From Chara braunii (lineage: Eukaryota; Streptophyta; Charophyceae; Charales; Characeae): a stretch of DNA of 27,211 nucleotides. A program made the position numbers and the translations under genes. The notes under the pieces are model-generated. The model saw only the letters and a program-made list of their open reading frames with translations, made no database searches and was not told the DNA's origin. Positions 1-9,546 of the stretch are shown one piece after another. The stretch is from the NCBI GenBank assembly GCA_003427395.1, contig BFEA01000175.1:713006-740216 (forward strand), written 5' to 3'. Position 1 is the stretch's first letter; each line of letters starts with the position of its first letter.

Positions 1-1956
1 GACATCATGCAACCCATCGGAGTGGAGAGCCCTGCCCGTTCAGTCAGTGAGGGGCTTGCGTTCATAGCCCACGAGGCTACGTCTGATTCTGTGGCAACCC
101 AGATGGCCACTAGCTCGGGCCAAACCCTCCAGCCAGACCCCATATTGAACATACTCCAGCGTCTCGAGGACAAATTCACGGATCTCTCAGACCGTATGTC
201 ACAATTGGAGTCTCGTATCCCCACATCTCCATCTTCTCTTCCTCCTCCTTCCTCCTCCCAGGCACAAANGCCTAGCATATCACACCTCCGAGTCCCATCT
301 TCCCAGCGTGGGATCTCGCAGTCCACTTCTCCACCCACGTCATCAGGGTCCCTGCCAGCTTCCCCTCCCTCGTCGGCTGGCGTCATCTACACGCTTGTGT
401 CATCCACGGGNGGCACGTCATCTCCCCTGATTGACCCTCCTTCGGCAGCCACTTTCTCCTCACAGCCTCCCACATCCATGGCGTCGTGTTCCGCTACCTC
501 CTCCATTCTAGTTTCCACATCACCTCTCTCACCACCCGGCACATCTTTACCCCCACCGCCCATGACACCCCGNACANAGGTCTTCCAGCTTCAAAACCAA
601 CTCGCCATGGCCCTGGATCATATTCGTCAACTCCAAGGAGGTCATCCCCTGCCCCCACACCTGGCGACCCAGCCTGTCGCTCCATTCATCCAGCGACAAC
701 ATCAGCCACAGGCGGCGGCGATGCACTTCCAACTCCCACCAGCGGCCACCACCATGTGTCAGGGACCTCCAGTACAGCTGCCTGCTTCTTCTAGTACACA
801 GACCACCACTACCACATCTCCTGTTCTATTGTCACAGTCGGCCCTTCCTCTCCCCCCTCACTATCGGCCACCCATATATGTCCCACAGTTCCGACCGGAT
901 CGCCTGCCCCACTTCGACGGCAAGGCATCCGAGCTCCCGGGATGGATCACCACGTCTGAGGAGCAGCTCCGGTACCATGGTGTCCACATGGACCTGTGGC
1001 CCCTCGAGATGTCATCCCGTTTTCTAGGTCGTGCAGCCTCTACCTGGCGTGACTTTCTNGCTCTTCGTGCCCAGCGTGGCATACAGGAGGGTATGAGATA
1101 CCCGGAGTTCCGCGATTTCCTGCAGCAGTACTTTTCTCGTCCTGCGCCGACCCGTGACCCGATTTCTCGGGTGGCTGAAATCAGATGGCTTGGTGGCGAC
1201 AATGCCCTTGAGTCGTACATCACGGCATTCCACCGTATCCGAGCCNAGATTCCCGTGACCGCCATATCCGAGGACACTATGGTCCAGAGATTTCGTGCAG
1301 GCCTCCCTCAGCCNTTCCAGCTGCAGATGCTGGCCTACTCTATCTCCACATTACCCGAGGCTTTCAACACGGCACGGGCCATTCATCTTTCGTATGCTCC
1401 TCTCATTGGCCCTTCATCCCAGCCTCCTGCCAGCTATGCTGCCACTGCTGCAGCCCCCCGCACTTCCCAGCACCGACAGTCGTCCACTTTCCGTCGTGGC
1501 CCCCGCAGGGNTCCCGGCCGATCGCTCGCACGCCGATTACACGCTCTGCTCCTTNACCCGTCGGGTACCGAGGAGGGCACGGCCTCAGATGGTTCTGCTA
1601 GTGACCCAGACCAGGGACCCGNCCCCCAGTCTCCCGAGGAAGACGACACCTCTTCCCAGGACGACCGCCTCGCCCGGGCCCTTTCCGCTCTTCTCCGTCG
1701 CCAGCCTTCCTCCTCCAGGACTCGTTCCACGGTCGCCCAGTTACCTCTTCCAGCAGGTTTTGTGTTCCCCCGCGGCCGTTTGACTATCACGGAGAGTGAG
1801 GATCTTCGCGCACGAGGCANCTGCACCCGTTGCCGTCTCGCTGGCCACACCCCATCTACCTGCCNGTATGCGGACGCCCTCCAGAGCCATTTCGCACAGC
1901 AGACCCGCCCTCAGGCTGTCCCCCCCCCTTCGACCTCCGGCACGGCAGCCACCTAG
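1..1956 (+). CDS. gag: Ty3/Gypsy-type Gag, possibly cut by the left window edge
   Basis: Gag is the structural protein that packages retrotransposon RNA. The frame is open from base 1, with the first ATG at 7, so the true start may lie outside. Residues 1-300 are a low-complexity Pro/Ser/Thr-rich arm. Residues about 300-470 form a retrotransposon-gag domain with the usual hallmarks: a PHFDGKASELPGWI opening, then RFLGRAASTWRDF, a segment ending QQYF, and a RFRAGLP element. A basic, Ser/Arg-rich linker follows. A CCHC zinc knuckle (CX2CX4HX4C, starting at Cys606, bases 1822-1863) sits near the C-terminus. Twelve isolated Ns fall in the ORF without breaking the frame. No protease or RT follows, so this is either a gag-only fragment or an element whose pol is elsewhere. 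It is not the same Gag as the minus-strand one at 5989-8639. Confidence 0.85.
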   Translation, partial: DIMQPIGVESPARSVSEGLAFIAHEATSDSVATQMATSSGQTLQPDPILNILQRLEDKFTDLSDRMSQLESRIPTSPSSLPPPSSSQAQXPSISHLRVPSSQRGISQSTSPPTSSGSLPASPPSSAGVIYTLVSSTXGTSSPLIDPPSAATFSSQPPTSMASCSATSSILVSTSPLSPPGTSLPPPPMTPXTXVFQLQNQLAMALDHIRQLQGGHPLPPHLATQPVAPFIQRQHQPQAAAMHFQLPPAATTMCQGPPVQLPASSSTQTTTTTSPVLLSQSALPLPPHYRPPIYVPQFRPDRLPHFDGKASELPGWITTSEEQLRYHGVHMDLWPLEMSSRFLGRAASTWRDFXALRAQRGIQEGMRYPEFRDFLQQYFSRPAPTRDPISRVAEIRWLGGDNALESYITAFHRIRAXIPVTAISEDTMVQRFRAGLPQXFQLQMLAYSISTLPEAFNTARAIHLSYAPLIGPSSQPPASYAATAAAPRTSQHRQSSTFRRGPRRXPGRSLARRLHALLLXPSGTEEGTASDGSASDPDQGPXPQSPEEDDTSSQDDRLARALSALLRRQPSSSRTRSTVAQLPLPAGFVFPRGRLTITESEDLRARGXCTRCRLAGHTPSTCXYADALQSHFAQQTRPQAVPPPSTSGTAAT

Positions 1957-1995
1957 CCACGATGTCTCTCAGATCGTGGCTAGGTGGCTGCCGTG
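1941..1995. repeat. Perfect 23-bp inverted repeat (hairpin) spanning the gag stop codon
   Basis: The left arm is 1941-1963, the loop is 1964-1972 (GTCTCTCAG) and the right arm is 1973-1995. All 23 arm bases pair. The TAG stop of the gag ORF (1954-1956) lies inside the left arm. A stem this long could affect termination or mark a fold-back duplication; the sequence alone does not decide. Confidence 0.9.
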
Positions 1996-2741
1996 ACCTC
2001 GCTGAGGGCAGCAATTGGCAACAAGGAAGTAATGCAGCGGCTTAAAGGAACCAAGGGGTTGAGGGTCTGGTGGACTATTCCCCTTGGGTTTGTTGTTGGT
2101 GATGACTGCGGGCCCGATCCGCTGGACCAAGGGGGTGCCAACAGTTCCTCCCTCCCCATCGCCCGATTTTGTTATTTTTTTTCTAGTTTTATTTTTGGTT
2201 CCATTCTTACGGACTTGGCACCAGTCCGGATACCGGTTCCGGGACACGTGCTGAACCAGCGGGCCTAACTTAGCTGATACAACCATGAACTGTTGAAACA
2301 CCGACCGATGAGTTCAACTTGCATGCGAGCCGGTGGGGGTTTGACCCGTGAGGCCGAAGAAACCTGAGTAGCGAGACCCTCTCTGGGCGCATTGCCCACC
2401 ACCCACGATCTGCTGTGAGAGCATGCCGTTGGGCCCCGTGAGGTAGGGGATCGGTCACGGAGATTTGCCGAAGTCCTAAATGCACCATTTTGTGTGCCCA
2501 TTTCTCAGCAGCCTGTGGAGCCGCAGAGCCAAGGAAACTGTGGTCACCGCTGGAGGTGACCCCAAATGTCCTATTTTTACTTTTTATTTTTTTTGCATTA
2601 TCTTCATGAATTGGTGAAAATTTGTTCATCTGAGTTCTCGCACAATTTGTAGATAGTGCCGTGTGACCAGCAAAGTACCAAATTGCCATTGCTGCAGACA
2701 GTCAGGGCCTTGTCCCATCTGAAAAGGTACAGCGGTGTGAC
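1996..2741. other. Non-coding stretch after gag
   Basis: No convincing ORF is present on either strand. There are T-rich tracts at about 2167-2193 and 2575-2592 and a short palindromic cluster near 2226-2242. It may be the 3' untranslated or LTR part of the element that carries the upstream gag, but no second copy exists in the window to prove it. Confidence 0.4.
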
Positions 2742-2750
2742 TGGAAGCAT

Positions 2751-2972
2751 GCCCAAAACCTTTTTCTTTTTTTCTTTTTTTTTCTTTTTTTTTTTGAGAG
2801 AGTAAGGCGCTTGTGCAAAGCCACTATCCCAGTGGTGGTAAGAGAACCACCGGAATTGAGACTTTGCCTAGTGGGCCGCTCCATCTATTGCTGGGGAGCC
2901 TCACCTGCTGGAAACCGGGTCCAGCGTCCCACAAATACATATTTGAGTACATCAGTTCATGTGTGTCCTCAT
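2751..2972 (-). mobile_element. SINE-like poly(A) retroposon fragment, minus orientation
   Basis: A T-rich tract (about 2761-2794) reads as an A-rich tail on the minus strand. It is followed by a segment with a motif (CTCCATCTATTG, TGGGGAG, then CTGCTGGAAACCGGGTCCAGC without its last base, 2880-2927). The same motif lies next to the poly(T) of the retroposon at 18424. A 9-base direct repeat TGGAAGCAT sits at 2742-2750 and 2973-2981 and could be the target-site duplication, although ten bases separate it from the T tract. No RNA polymerase III box was recognised with confidence. Confidence 0.45.
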
Positions 2973-2981
2973 TGGAAGCAT

Positions 2982-3258
2982 AGGGACCTGCCAGCATTCA
3001 TTGCCCTGAAATTCAGAGGATTGACTGCGCAGGGTCTGTATCTTAAACCACCAGTACCTCCCCGTTGTTTTTATGAAGTCGCGGCCGTTAACGCGCCGCG
3101 ACTTTCGGGGGTCGGGCTAATGAACGCCTGGTCGCTGATATTCCAAAAAAAATAAGAAACGAAAAGAGAAAAAAAAACAGAAAAACAAAATAACAACAGA
3201 GATTCGAAACAAAACAAAAACAAAAGTAAAATGCAGTGGGCGTGGGGTGGGTGAAACG

Positions 3259-3260
<2 letters not shown>
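2982..3260. other. Unassigned spacer with a small hairpin
   Basis: No gene is visible. A perfect 8-bp inverted repeat (GTCGCGGC / GCCGCGAC, 3078-3085 and 3095-3102) encloses a loop containing GTTAAC. An A-rich stretch follows at 3146-3230. Confidence 0.5.

Positions 3261-3322
<62 letters not shown>
3261..3322. repeat. (GA)31 microsatellite
   Basis: This is an uninterrupted GA dinucleotide tract of 62 bases. Both strands give long meaningless ORFs (Ser-Leu repeats) that were discarded. Confidence 0.97.
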
Positions 3323-3326
<4 letters not shown>

Positions 3327-3361
3327 GCGTTCGCCGGGCACTGGCGGTGCAAACGCGCCAT
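3322..3361. repeat. 10-bp inverted repeat abutting the LTR
   Basis: ATGGCGCGTT (3322-3331) and AACGCGCCAT (3352-3361) are perfect reverse complements with a 20-base loop. The right arm ends exactly one base before the TG that opens the LTR at 3362. Confidence 0.75.
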
Positions 3362-4254
3362 TGTCAGGCGGCCACAAGCAGTGCACCGCCTGAAATCTGC
3401 GGTTTTGGGACTTAGGCTCAGGGACAAGTCCGTGTTTTGACGGTACTCTGGTATGACCAGGCGGCAAAAATTAAAGGAACTCAGGGCACCCCTGATTTTG
3501 GGCGCACTGAGCCTTACGAGTAACCCTTAGAGATGGCGAAATGGGTACCCGCTCCTGGTACATCTTGGAACCGTCATTTCCGCCCGTTCCTAGGCTAGAC
3601 CTGAAATGGCCGGCCACGGGGAGGCATCGCGTGGGTTGACCCCGCCGCAATGCTTTTGCAGCGTATGATCGCGGCCGGAATAGCGCCTCGAATTTTTGTC
3701 AATTTTGGAACCCAAATTAAAAATGGGAAAAACGATTAAGAACAGTAGCAGGCTAGAGAAAAATGTAATATTCCTTAATTTCCTTATTATCTGTGGCATT
3801 AAGATTTTGGAGAGAATACCTCGTTATTATATGTTTCCGGCAATGAAATCAAAAACGAAAGAAAAAGATTAAAAACGATAAAGGGGAAAAGGAACAAAAG
3901 AAGTCTAATAATTTTATTAAAACTCCCTCGGGAATTATTTTTTGTGAATCTACAAATATATTACAAATTCATACAATAGTACTAGGAAAAAGGAAGAGCG
4001 ATTGAAAGCGATGAAAGGGACGGGTAACCACGATTAGCTCTAAATTCAGATTAATCATTTTCGCTGGATTCTGACCTTCTTTACTATACCCCGATGATTG
4101 AGATTTCCCGTGTCGTTTTCCCGATTTGCCTAAGTTCTAACTTCACTGAGTCAGTCCGAGGAGGTTCCCATATGGACGGCGCGGGGGGATGGTGCTATGC
4201 CGGGGCGACCGTGTTTGGTTCGGTACGGATATAAGGGTTGTTACGGAGCGGCTA

Positions 4255-4870
4255 CGTCCTACGGTGTCTGACGTGCTTCAGGTACGGTATGGGCCCGGTG
4301 ACAGCTGTTTCACTACGGTGACTTATTTACAGGTTTGGGACAGCTGCGGTGATTTATTCTCAAGACTGGGACCGCTACGACAGTAATTCCAGGTTTGGAA
4401 CCTTGGCGGCAGTTTGTTTTCAAGCCGGAAACATTGCGGCATTTTACACCAGGATCGGGAACATCACCGTGGGTTATTTTCAGGTCAATCATCACGGATC
4501 ACGGATACTTACTTCAGGTTCGTTATTACCCAAGTAAGGCGGCGCCCTACGATACTTAGTATCGGCAGGTGCGACCTCGTACTGGGATGGTTTAGTTCGG
4601 AACCGGCACCGTCACGGCAATTGTTTCAGGCCCGGCATGGGTTCGACATCGGCTTATTTCAGGCTTGGCACTATCGGGACATCATATTCCAACTCAGGCG
4701 CCCTTTGCAGTGATTTATTTTCAGGTTAAGGTTCCTGCGGTGATTAATTCTCAGGTCCGGAACCGCATGAACGTTTTACATCAGGGTCGGAGCTACGGCA
4801 GCGGGTTATCTCAGGTTCGGAGCTCCTGCGGTCACTTATTTCAAGATCGGCAGTACCTCGACGTCAGCAT
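4255..4870 (+). repeat. Degenerate ~30-bp minisatellite within L1
   Basis: More than ten units resemble CGGTGATTTATTTTCAGG followed by a TTCGGAACC-like half. Spacing is 29-31 bases where best kept (4316-4470). The same array is in the right L1, where one segment of 24 bases around 4456-4479 is missing. It lies upstream of the TATA candidate, hence in U3. Confidence 0.75.
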
Positions 4871-5592
4871 GTTTTAAATTGGATGGTGCCTCGACGACAT
4901 TCACGGGCCTTTGCCACACGCTCGTTTCTGGTTCGTGATGTCACGTCATGGTGTGACATGTAAATTGGCTATTGCAAAGCTATGTCTCGGAACCGAGCTG
5001 ACTGATGAGGTTCATCGCAGGCAGGTGCTATTAGTTCGATCACGCCGGTCCAGCATTGAAACGCGGCTGGTCCACATCACCCTGGTACAAGTTACTGCAG
5101 TTGGTGCTAAAATATTAGGCAACGTGTTGGACCCTCACCGGGGCCATTCGTGGCGGGGCCATTTTCCCGACGTAGGGACTGATGCCTCGCGGATGGTCGC
5201 CAATACAGGCCGCCCAGGCAGTACCAGGCCAACCTGGGTTTTCCTCGGAGGTGGACAGGAGGATATACGGACGAGGAGAGAATTTGGAAGGGGATTTTTT
5301 CGGGCAGAGTGTGCAAGGTGTACCCGCGACTGCAAGAACGGGGAGGAGCGTCCGCACTCGGGCGGTTACTCCGCGTGTGTGAGGGGAGAGAGAAACCGCG
5401 AGGCGGTTGAGCACGTGCGAGGGGAAGGTCGCTGGTGGGAGAAGGTGCGGCCCGTGCAGTTGAAGGACGGCATGCAAGGCGTGCCTAGCCCACATCGCCG
5501 TTCTGTGCGGGCAGAGTCAGCGCGCTGGGAACGTGCTAGCTTGTATAGGCGGGCCAGCGTTCGAGAAAGCGCGTCTGGCGTTCTCTGCCCAT

Positions 5593-5597
5593 TATAA
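5593..5597 (+). promoter_or_regulatory. TATA-box candidate of the left LTR
   Basis: The sequence CCCATTATAACAG is conserved in both L1 copies (also 25012-25016). It lies about 75 bases before the end of L1, where a U3/R boundary would be plausible if L1 plus L2 is one LTR. No transcript evidence is available. Confidence 0.35.
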
Positions 5598-5671
5598 CAG
5601 ATGACCCATTTGAAGTCCGGCGGGGAAAAGAGTGTGGGCACGCAGAGAGAGAGAGAGGACATTCGTACTGG

Positions 5672-5988
5672 ACAGCGGATCGATGGAGAGGAGGTTATTT
5701 TTTCGCCACGAAAGCGGGGAGTGAAGAAGTTCTTGATGAAGAGTTCGCTGGATGAGATTGACACGGTCGAGCCACTGAGACGGGCCCTTCGACAGCCCAT
5801 GCAGGGCTCTATTCTGGAATATCTGGCGGCATCCAAGCCGACTCGCGACGAGTTACAGATGATCACGCGGAAGACTCGCATACCTCTATCAGAGGAGGCT
5901 CAGGTGGCCCCAAAGGCGAATGCTCCTACTGTAGCAGTATCGGAGGTGACAGCTAGAGCAGATCGCATGGCGACAGTTCTTCTTGATG
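5672..5988 (+). pseudogene. Gag-pol linker fragment (B), displaced
   Basis: This is about 105 codons of open coding sequence on the plus strand, part of an ORF that runs 5601-6026 across both junctions. It includes RIDGEEV, SPRKRGVKKFLMKSSLDEI, LRRALRQPMQG and ITRKTRIPLSEEAQVAP. As I recall from related streptophyte Ty3/Gypsy polyproteins, this segment lies between the Gag C-terminus (DTDYVMA) and the protease (FYKLGSGTVEAVLNDG). Here both partners are elsewhere: Gag abuts it in reverse orientation at 5989, and the protease starts at 17307. The left junction joins it directly to LTR block L1. No internal stop is seen. Confidence 0.7.
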
Positions 5989-8639
5989 CGCCATCACGTA
6001 ATCCGTGTCGGTCTTCTTCGATGTAGACCCCCTTGCCGACTTGGTAGCTGCCACCCTTATGGGTGTGGTTGCCATATCTCCTTCGAAAGTTATCTTGATG
6101 CTCTGGCTCCTAACCGGTTCCTTCCCTTTACTCGGGTCTACTCTCCTTGCTTCTACATTCTCCTTCATCGAAGGGAACATCGATACGTCTCCTAGATCAT
6201 CTGCCCACTTGACGTACTTGCGGTCATCAAGCACGACAAGTCCCTCATCTATTGCCCGTTTGAGATCCGGGCAGTCTCTCTTGATATGATCATCCCCTCT
6301 ACAGTACACGCAAGAGTTCCTGGGAGTGGGAGGCCTGTCGTCTGTGCCCCTGGAGGTTGAACCTCTCGCTGCTCTAGGGTCAGGGGACTTTGTATGCGGA
6401 TCGGATAACGCGCCATATCCCCCTCTCTCATTCCGGCCGCGCGAATCATTGCGGCAGTCTCCTCCGGATCCTCCTTGCTCATATCGTCCCCGCGAGTCAT
6501 TCCGGCGATCCCCATGGTCGTATCGCCCGCGCGACTCATCGCGTCGATCTCCTCGGCCGTACCACCCCCGCGAATCGTCACGCTGCGCCCTCGCGAATCC
6601 CCCGCGGTCATACCATCCGCGCGAGTCATCCCGTCGGTCTCCGTCTCGATCTCCTCTCTCATACCTGTCACCCCTGTATCCATCTCGATCCGACCTTTCA
6701 TATTTGTCGTCCCTATATCCATCTCGGTCCAATCTCTCATATCTGCCGTCCCTGTATCCGTCTCGCCGGCCCTGATCTGACTCCCACCGGCCTCGAGAGT
6801 CGCCTCTACCCCCATCAACCTCATAGTGAGGGCTACGCGAGTAATCATCCAGTCTCCTAGCTCGCTCATACGTCTCGCGTGCCGTGCGGTCCCGGTCTAT
6901 ATCATCATCTCTGCGTCGCCATGACTCATCGTCTCTCTCCCGTTCCCTCGCACGATAATCAGTCAGCGTTCGAGGATTTCTATCCTCGACACTCCTCCAG
7001 GAATCGGTGTTCCTACGGTCCCAGCGAAGTGAATAGGGCCCTCCGGTTTGTCCCAGTAAGTCGTGGCTCCTGTAGTGGTCACAATCTCTGTAACCTGTCT
7101 TGTCAATCCCTTTACCATGTCCCTTATCTCCTTCACTTCCTCAGCCACGGCCTCATTCTTTTCCGACCACGGATAGTCCTTGAAATCATGACACCTATCA
7201 GTGGCATACTCCTTATAGAGAGAGAAGTCACGTCTCCTCATTCCCCTCCATACCAAGTCCTTGTAGTTGTCTGCCTCTGCCTTTATCGCGAGCTTTAGGA
7301 CTTCAGGGAAATCAAGTTTGTCACGGGGGAGATCTCTAAGTATACTCTTTTGTGTACCTTTGGACAGGTGTCCAATGAAGATAGTACAACGCTCGACCTC
7401 TGAGATCTTTCCCTTCTTTATCAGCACGTCAGAGATCTTCTGGAATCGCATCCCGAATGCCCGTACGCTCTCATCTTCATCTTGAGTCATAGTCTCAAGG
7501 TCCTTTATGGAGTACTTGTTATCCTCTAATTTGTAAAGCTAAATGAGGTTCTTCTTATACGTAGTCCATTTCCCATCCCTCGGTTGGGCTTCCTTAACTT
7601 CCTTGCCGAGACTTGGATCCACATTAAATAGGAAGTTCTCTATAATCTCTTCCTCCGACCACTGACTCCGGCTAGCATGAAGCTCCCACTTCTCTAGATA
7701 TTATGTGATACCATAGCCCCTGAAAGTAGGAGGCTCCGATGCCTTGTGCGTNATAATATAGCGATCCTTGCTCTCGTAAGGAAGTGGATGTGACTCCCCC
7801 GTTTGGGGGTCGAAGACACGTCGGGTCGGTGCTCTATCCCTATCTTTGTCCCTCCAATAGGAATCTCGTGAACTCTCTCTCCAGTCATCCCCGCGCCTGT
7901 CCGCCCTGGTTTCCCTCCGTTCATACTCGGGGGAGCGACGTGTCGCCGCTTCTCGTCGAGCGCTCGAGGCTCCAGTCTTCAATGCCTCCTGCGGCTCTGT
8001 CAAGACCGGCTCGCCCATTATGTCGGGCTCTCCGTCATTGGTTTGGCCAACCCATCTCAGCGGTGCCCCCTGCCTAATTCGTTCCTTCAGATCCCTCAGT
8101 GCTCGATCAGGCGATGTCCTGTACTCCTCTCCTGTTTCGGCCGTGGTCGGTTGTGGCCCCATAGTGTCTGGTTCCATAGGCTGCCAGAAGTTGTAGTTGG
8201 GCTCGCCGGGCGTTACAACCTGGACCTATAACAGTTGCAGCAGCCCGGACCTGTGATAAAACTTGCAGCCCGGACCTGTCTACTTGTTCACGGTTCGCGC
8301 TCGTCTCCACTCCTAGCTCTCGACTGCTCTGATTACTGCCACCAGTACTCCGTTCCCGTCGTGGACCTCGTGCTCTCCTTCTAACCCAAGAATCCTGGTG
8401 TCTATGTAAACCTCTCCCTCGGGCTCTGTCAACAAGGTCGAGCCTCTCCTGATCTGCACTACATTCGTGACAGGATCTCAACTTCTGCTGCAGATCGCAG
8501 TCTCAAGCCTAACCAATGTCTCCCGAGTTGCACCCCTCAAGAGTCATCGGGCGTCTATCTCCGTCCTCCTTGCTAGATCATCTAGTCCCTCCTGAATCGG
8601 GTAACCCGCAAAAGGAGGTAACTCTCTTCCTACTGCCAT
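5989..8639 (-). pseudogene. gag: Degraded Gag with CCHC knuckle, minus strand
   Basis: This is a Gag of the giant element. The proposed start is the ATG at 8639, which overlaps the end of ORF-f by ten bases; a start near 8200 is possible. From the N-terminus: a Leu/Arg-rich region; an acidic and basic arm (8177-7704); the gag core (7700-7010, containing WELHASRSQWSEEEIIENF and VRAFGMRFQKISDVLIKKGK); then an Arg/Asp/Gly/Tyr-rich tract. That tract holds repeats DRDGYRxDxYER (at least three) and RDDSRGWY-like (at least five). The CCHC knuckle (CX2CX4HX4C) is at 6312-6271, and the end is DTDYVMA at 5989. Breaks are TGA 8546-8544, TAA 7703-7701, TAG 7541-7539, a clear frameshift near 7010, and probable shifts near 8480 and 8200. 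Beyond 5989 the frame runs into antisense linker sequence. Confidence 0.75.
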
Positions 8640-9202
8640 CTAACCATCTCCTCCTCTAACCCCCAGACAGCTATAAGGTCATCTGTATAGTATCTAAGGG
8701 AAGTCAGTGCTACAGCTTCTCGTAATCTCATCGCCGACAACTCCAATATGTCATAGAACATCTCAAAATCGTCCTCATCTCCACTATGCTCTATAGCCTC
8801 TAAAGTCTTTATCGATTCCCTCCAGTATCGGTCGTGGGCAGCTAGCACCCTCAGTATCGCTCCGTCTACTATAACTCTCCCTAGCTCCCCAGCTCCCCTA
8901 GCTTCGCTTATCTTCAGTCTCTCAGCCTCTTTGGTCGTCTCGTACCACGCCCTTATCTGAGACCGCCCTTCGAGAGGTGTTACTCGAAGTACGTATTTTA
9001 TCCTTCGTCCTCCTTCGACTCCAATCCAAAGTCTTATTCCCCTAGCCTCACGTAGTGCCCGACGAACATACTCTGCCTCCTCAACTATACACAACCTGGT
9101 ATGGAGCTGGAGCTCTGCGATCACTAACACCAATGGTCCGTCCAGTCTCCCTACCACATGCAATGAGTACCTGTCCGTCGTGTGTAGCGCAGTCCCGCTC
9201 AT
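8630..9202 (-). CDS. Accessory ORF-f, unknown family (190 aa)
   Basis: This is an intact ORF with an ATG start at 9202. The start overlaps the ORF-e stop as ATGA, and its own stop TAG (8632-8630) lies inside the gag start region (ATGGCAGTAG). I do not recognise the family. Residues about 25-85 read as a strand (LVLVIAELQL), a charged helix (EEAEYVRRALREARG) and a second strand (RIKYVLRV). That plan is reminiscent of the Y ORFs, but the similarity is weak. Residues 90-190 look helical, with the acidic patch GDEDDFEMFYDILEL. No signal peptide, membrane span or zinc motif is seen. Position directly before gag, overlapping it, suggests expression from the same RNA by reinitiation or a related mechanism. 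That is inference. Confidence 0.6.
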   Translation of the reverse strand: MSGTALHTTDRYSLHVVGRLDGPLVLVIAELQLHTRLCIVEEAEYVRRALREARGIRLWIGVEGGRRIKYVLRVTPLEGRSQIRAWYETTKEAERLKISEARGAGELGRVIVDGAILRVLAAHDRYWRESIKTLEAIEHSGDEDDFEMFYDILELSAMRLREAVALTSLRYYTDDLIAVWGLEEEMVRWQ

Positions 9203-9516
9203 GTCCTGTTGCTATCCCCCTGCGTTACCTTGTCCTCCGTTGTCACATCCTCTGCAGACTTCTCCCTAGCTCCTTCGCGCGATAGGTTCCTAACCTTTAC
9301 CCTCTCCAGAAAGTCTGATCTACACGCCTGGATAATCTCTCTATCCTCCCTGAACAGACTCTCTAACCCTTTCGTCACGAGCTCAACCCTACACAGCTTG
9401 CCATCCTGGCACGACCCGATCTCCCTTATCTTGTTCCCCAACTCCTTAACCTGATTCAAGAGTGGTTCTTTAATGCACTTTCTCACTCTTCCGACCGCCT
9501 CACTCTCCTCTTCCAT
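9199..9516 (-). CDS. Accessory ORF-e, small charged protein (105 aa)
   Basis: This is an intact ORF with ATG at 9516, 30 bases after the Y2 stop. Its TGA overlaps the ORF-f ATG. It is rich in Glu, Lys and Arg. The first 75 residues look helical (IKEPLLNQVKELGNKIREI, FREDREIIQACRSDFLERV) and the tail is hydrophilic. Three Cys are scattered (residues about 14, 36 and 42) without a recognisable metal motif. Family unknown. An overlap of the ATGA type with the next ORF argues that it is a real coding unit rather than a random reading frame. Confidence 0.5.
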   Translation of the reverse strand: MEEESEAVGRVRKCIKEPLLNQVKELGNKIREIGSCQDGKLCRVELVTKGLESLFREDREIIQACRSDFLERVKVRNLSREGAREKSAEDVTTEDKVTQGDSNRT

Positions 9517-9546
9517 ACTCTGTCCACATCTCTTTCCAGCTCATCC

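Larger units (their letters stand above)
3362..5671 (+). repeat. Left copy of LTR block L1 (5' part of the 5' LTR)
   Basis: This block matches 22805-25092 on the same strand along its whole length. I counted five differences in the first ~158 bases, about 3 %. Both copies open with TGT(C/G)AGGCGG. The match stops at the CATTCGnACTGG tract. On the right the sequence continues through 95 bases into L2; here it passes at once into gag-pol coding sequence at 5672. The block carries a TATA candidate near its 3' end and an array of ~30-bp degenerate repeats. The 2310 versus 2288 base length difference is mostly one 24-base deletion in the right copy. ORFs across it (for example 4911-5597) are broken in the other copy and are not taken as genes. 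Confidence 0.85.

Noticed and set aside
2330-2480. Possible 7SL/SRP-like RNA segment
   Set aside because: A short GTAGCGAGA-like match caught the eye, but the conserved SRP Alu and domain IV motifs could not be placed.
3071-3467. Ser/Leu-rich minus-strand ORFs
   Set aside because: They are produced by the (GA)31 tract.
4311-4870. CRISPR-like array
   Set aside because: The ~30-bp units are contiguous and degenerate, without unique spacers, in a eukaryotic LTR.
4911-5597. 228-codon ORF inside the left L1
   Set aside because: The same region in the right L1 has in-frame stops (for example at 24606) and shifts, and no domain is recognisable. It is most likely chance in GC-rich LTR sequence.
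6326-6860. Plus-strand ORFs opposite gag
   Set aside because: They are antisense shadows of the Arg/Asp/Gly-rich Gag repeats; the minus strand carries the zinc knuckle and Gag similarity.
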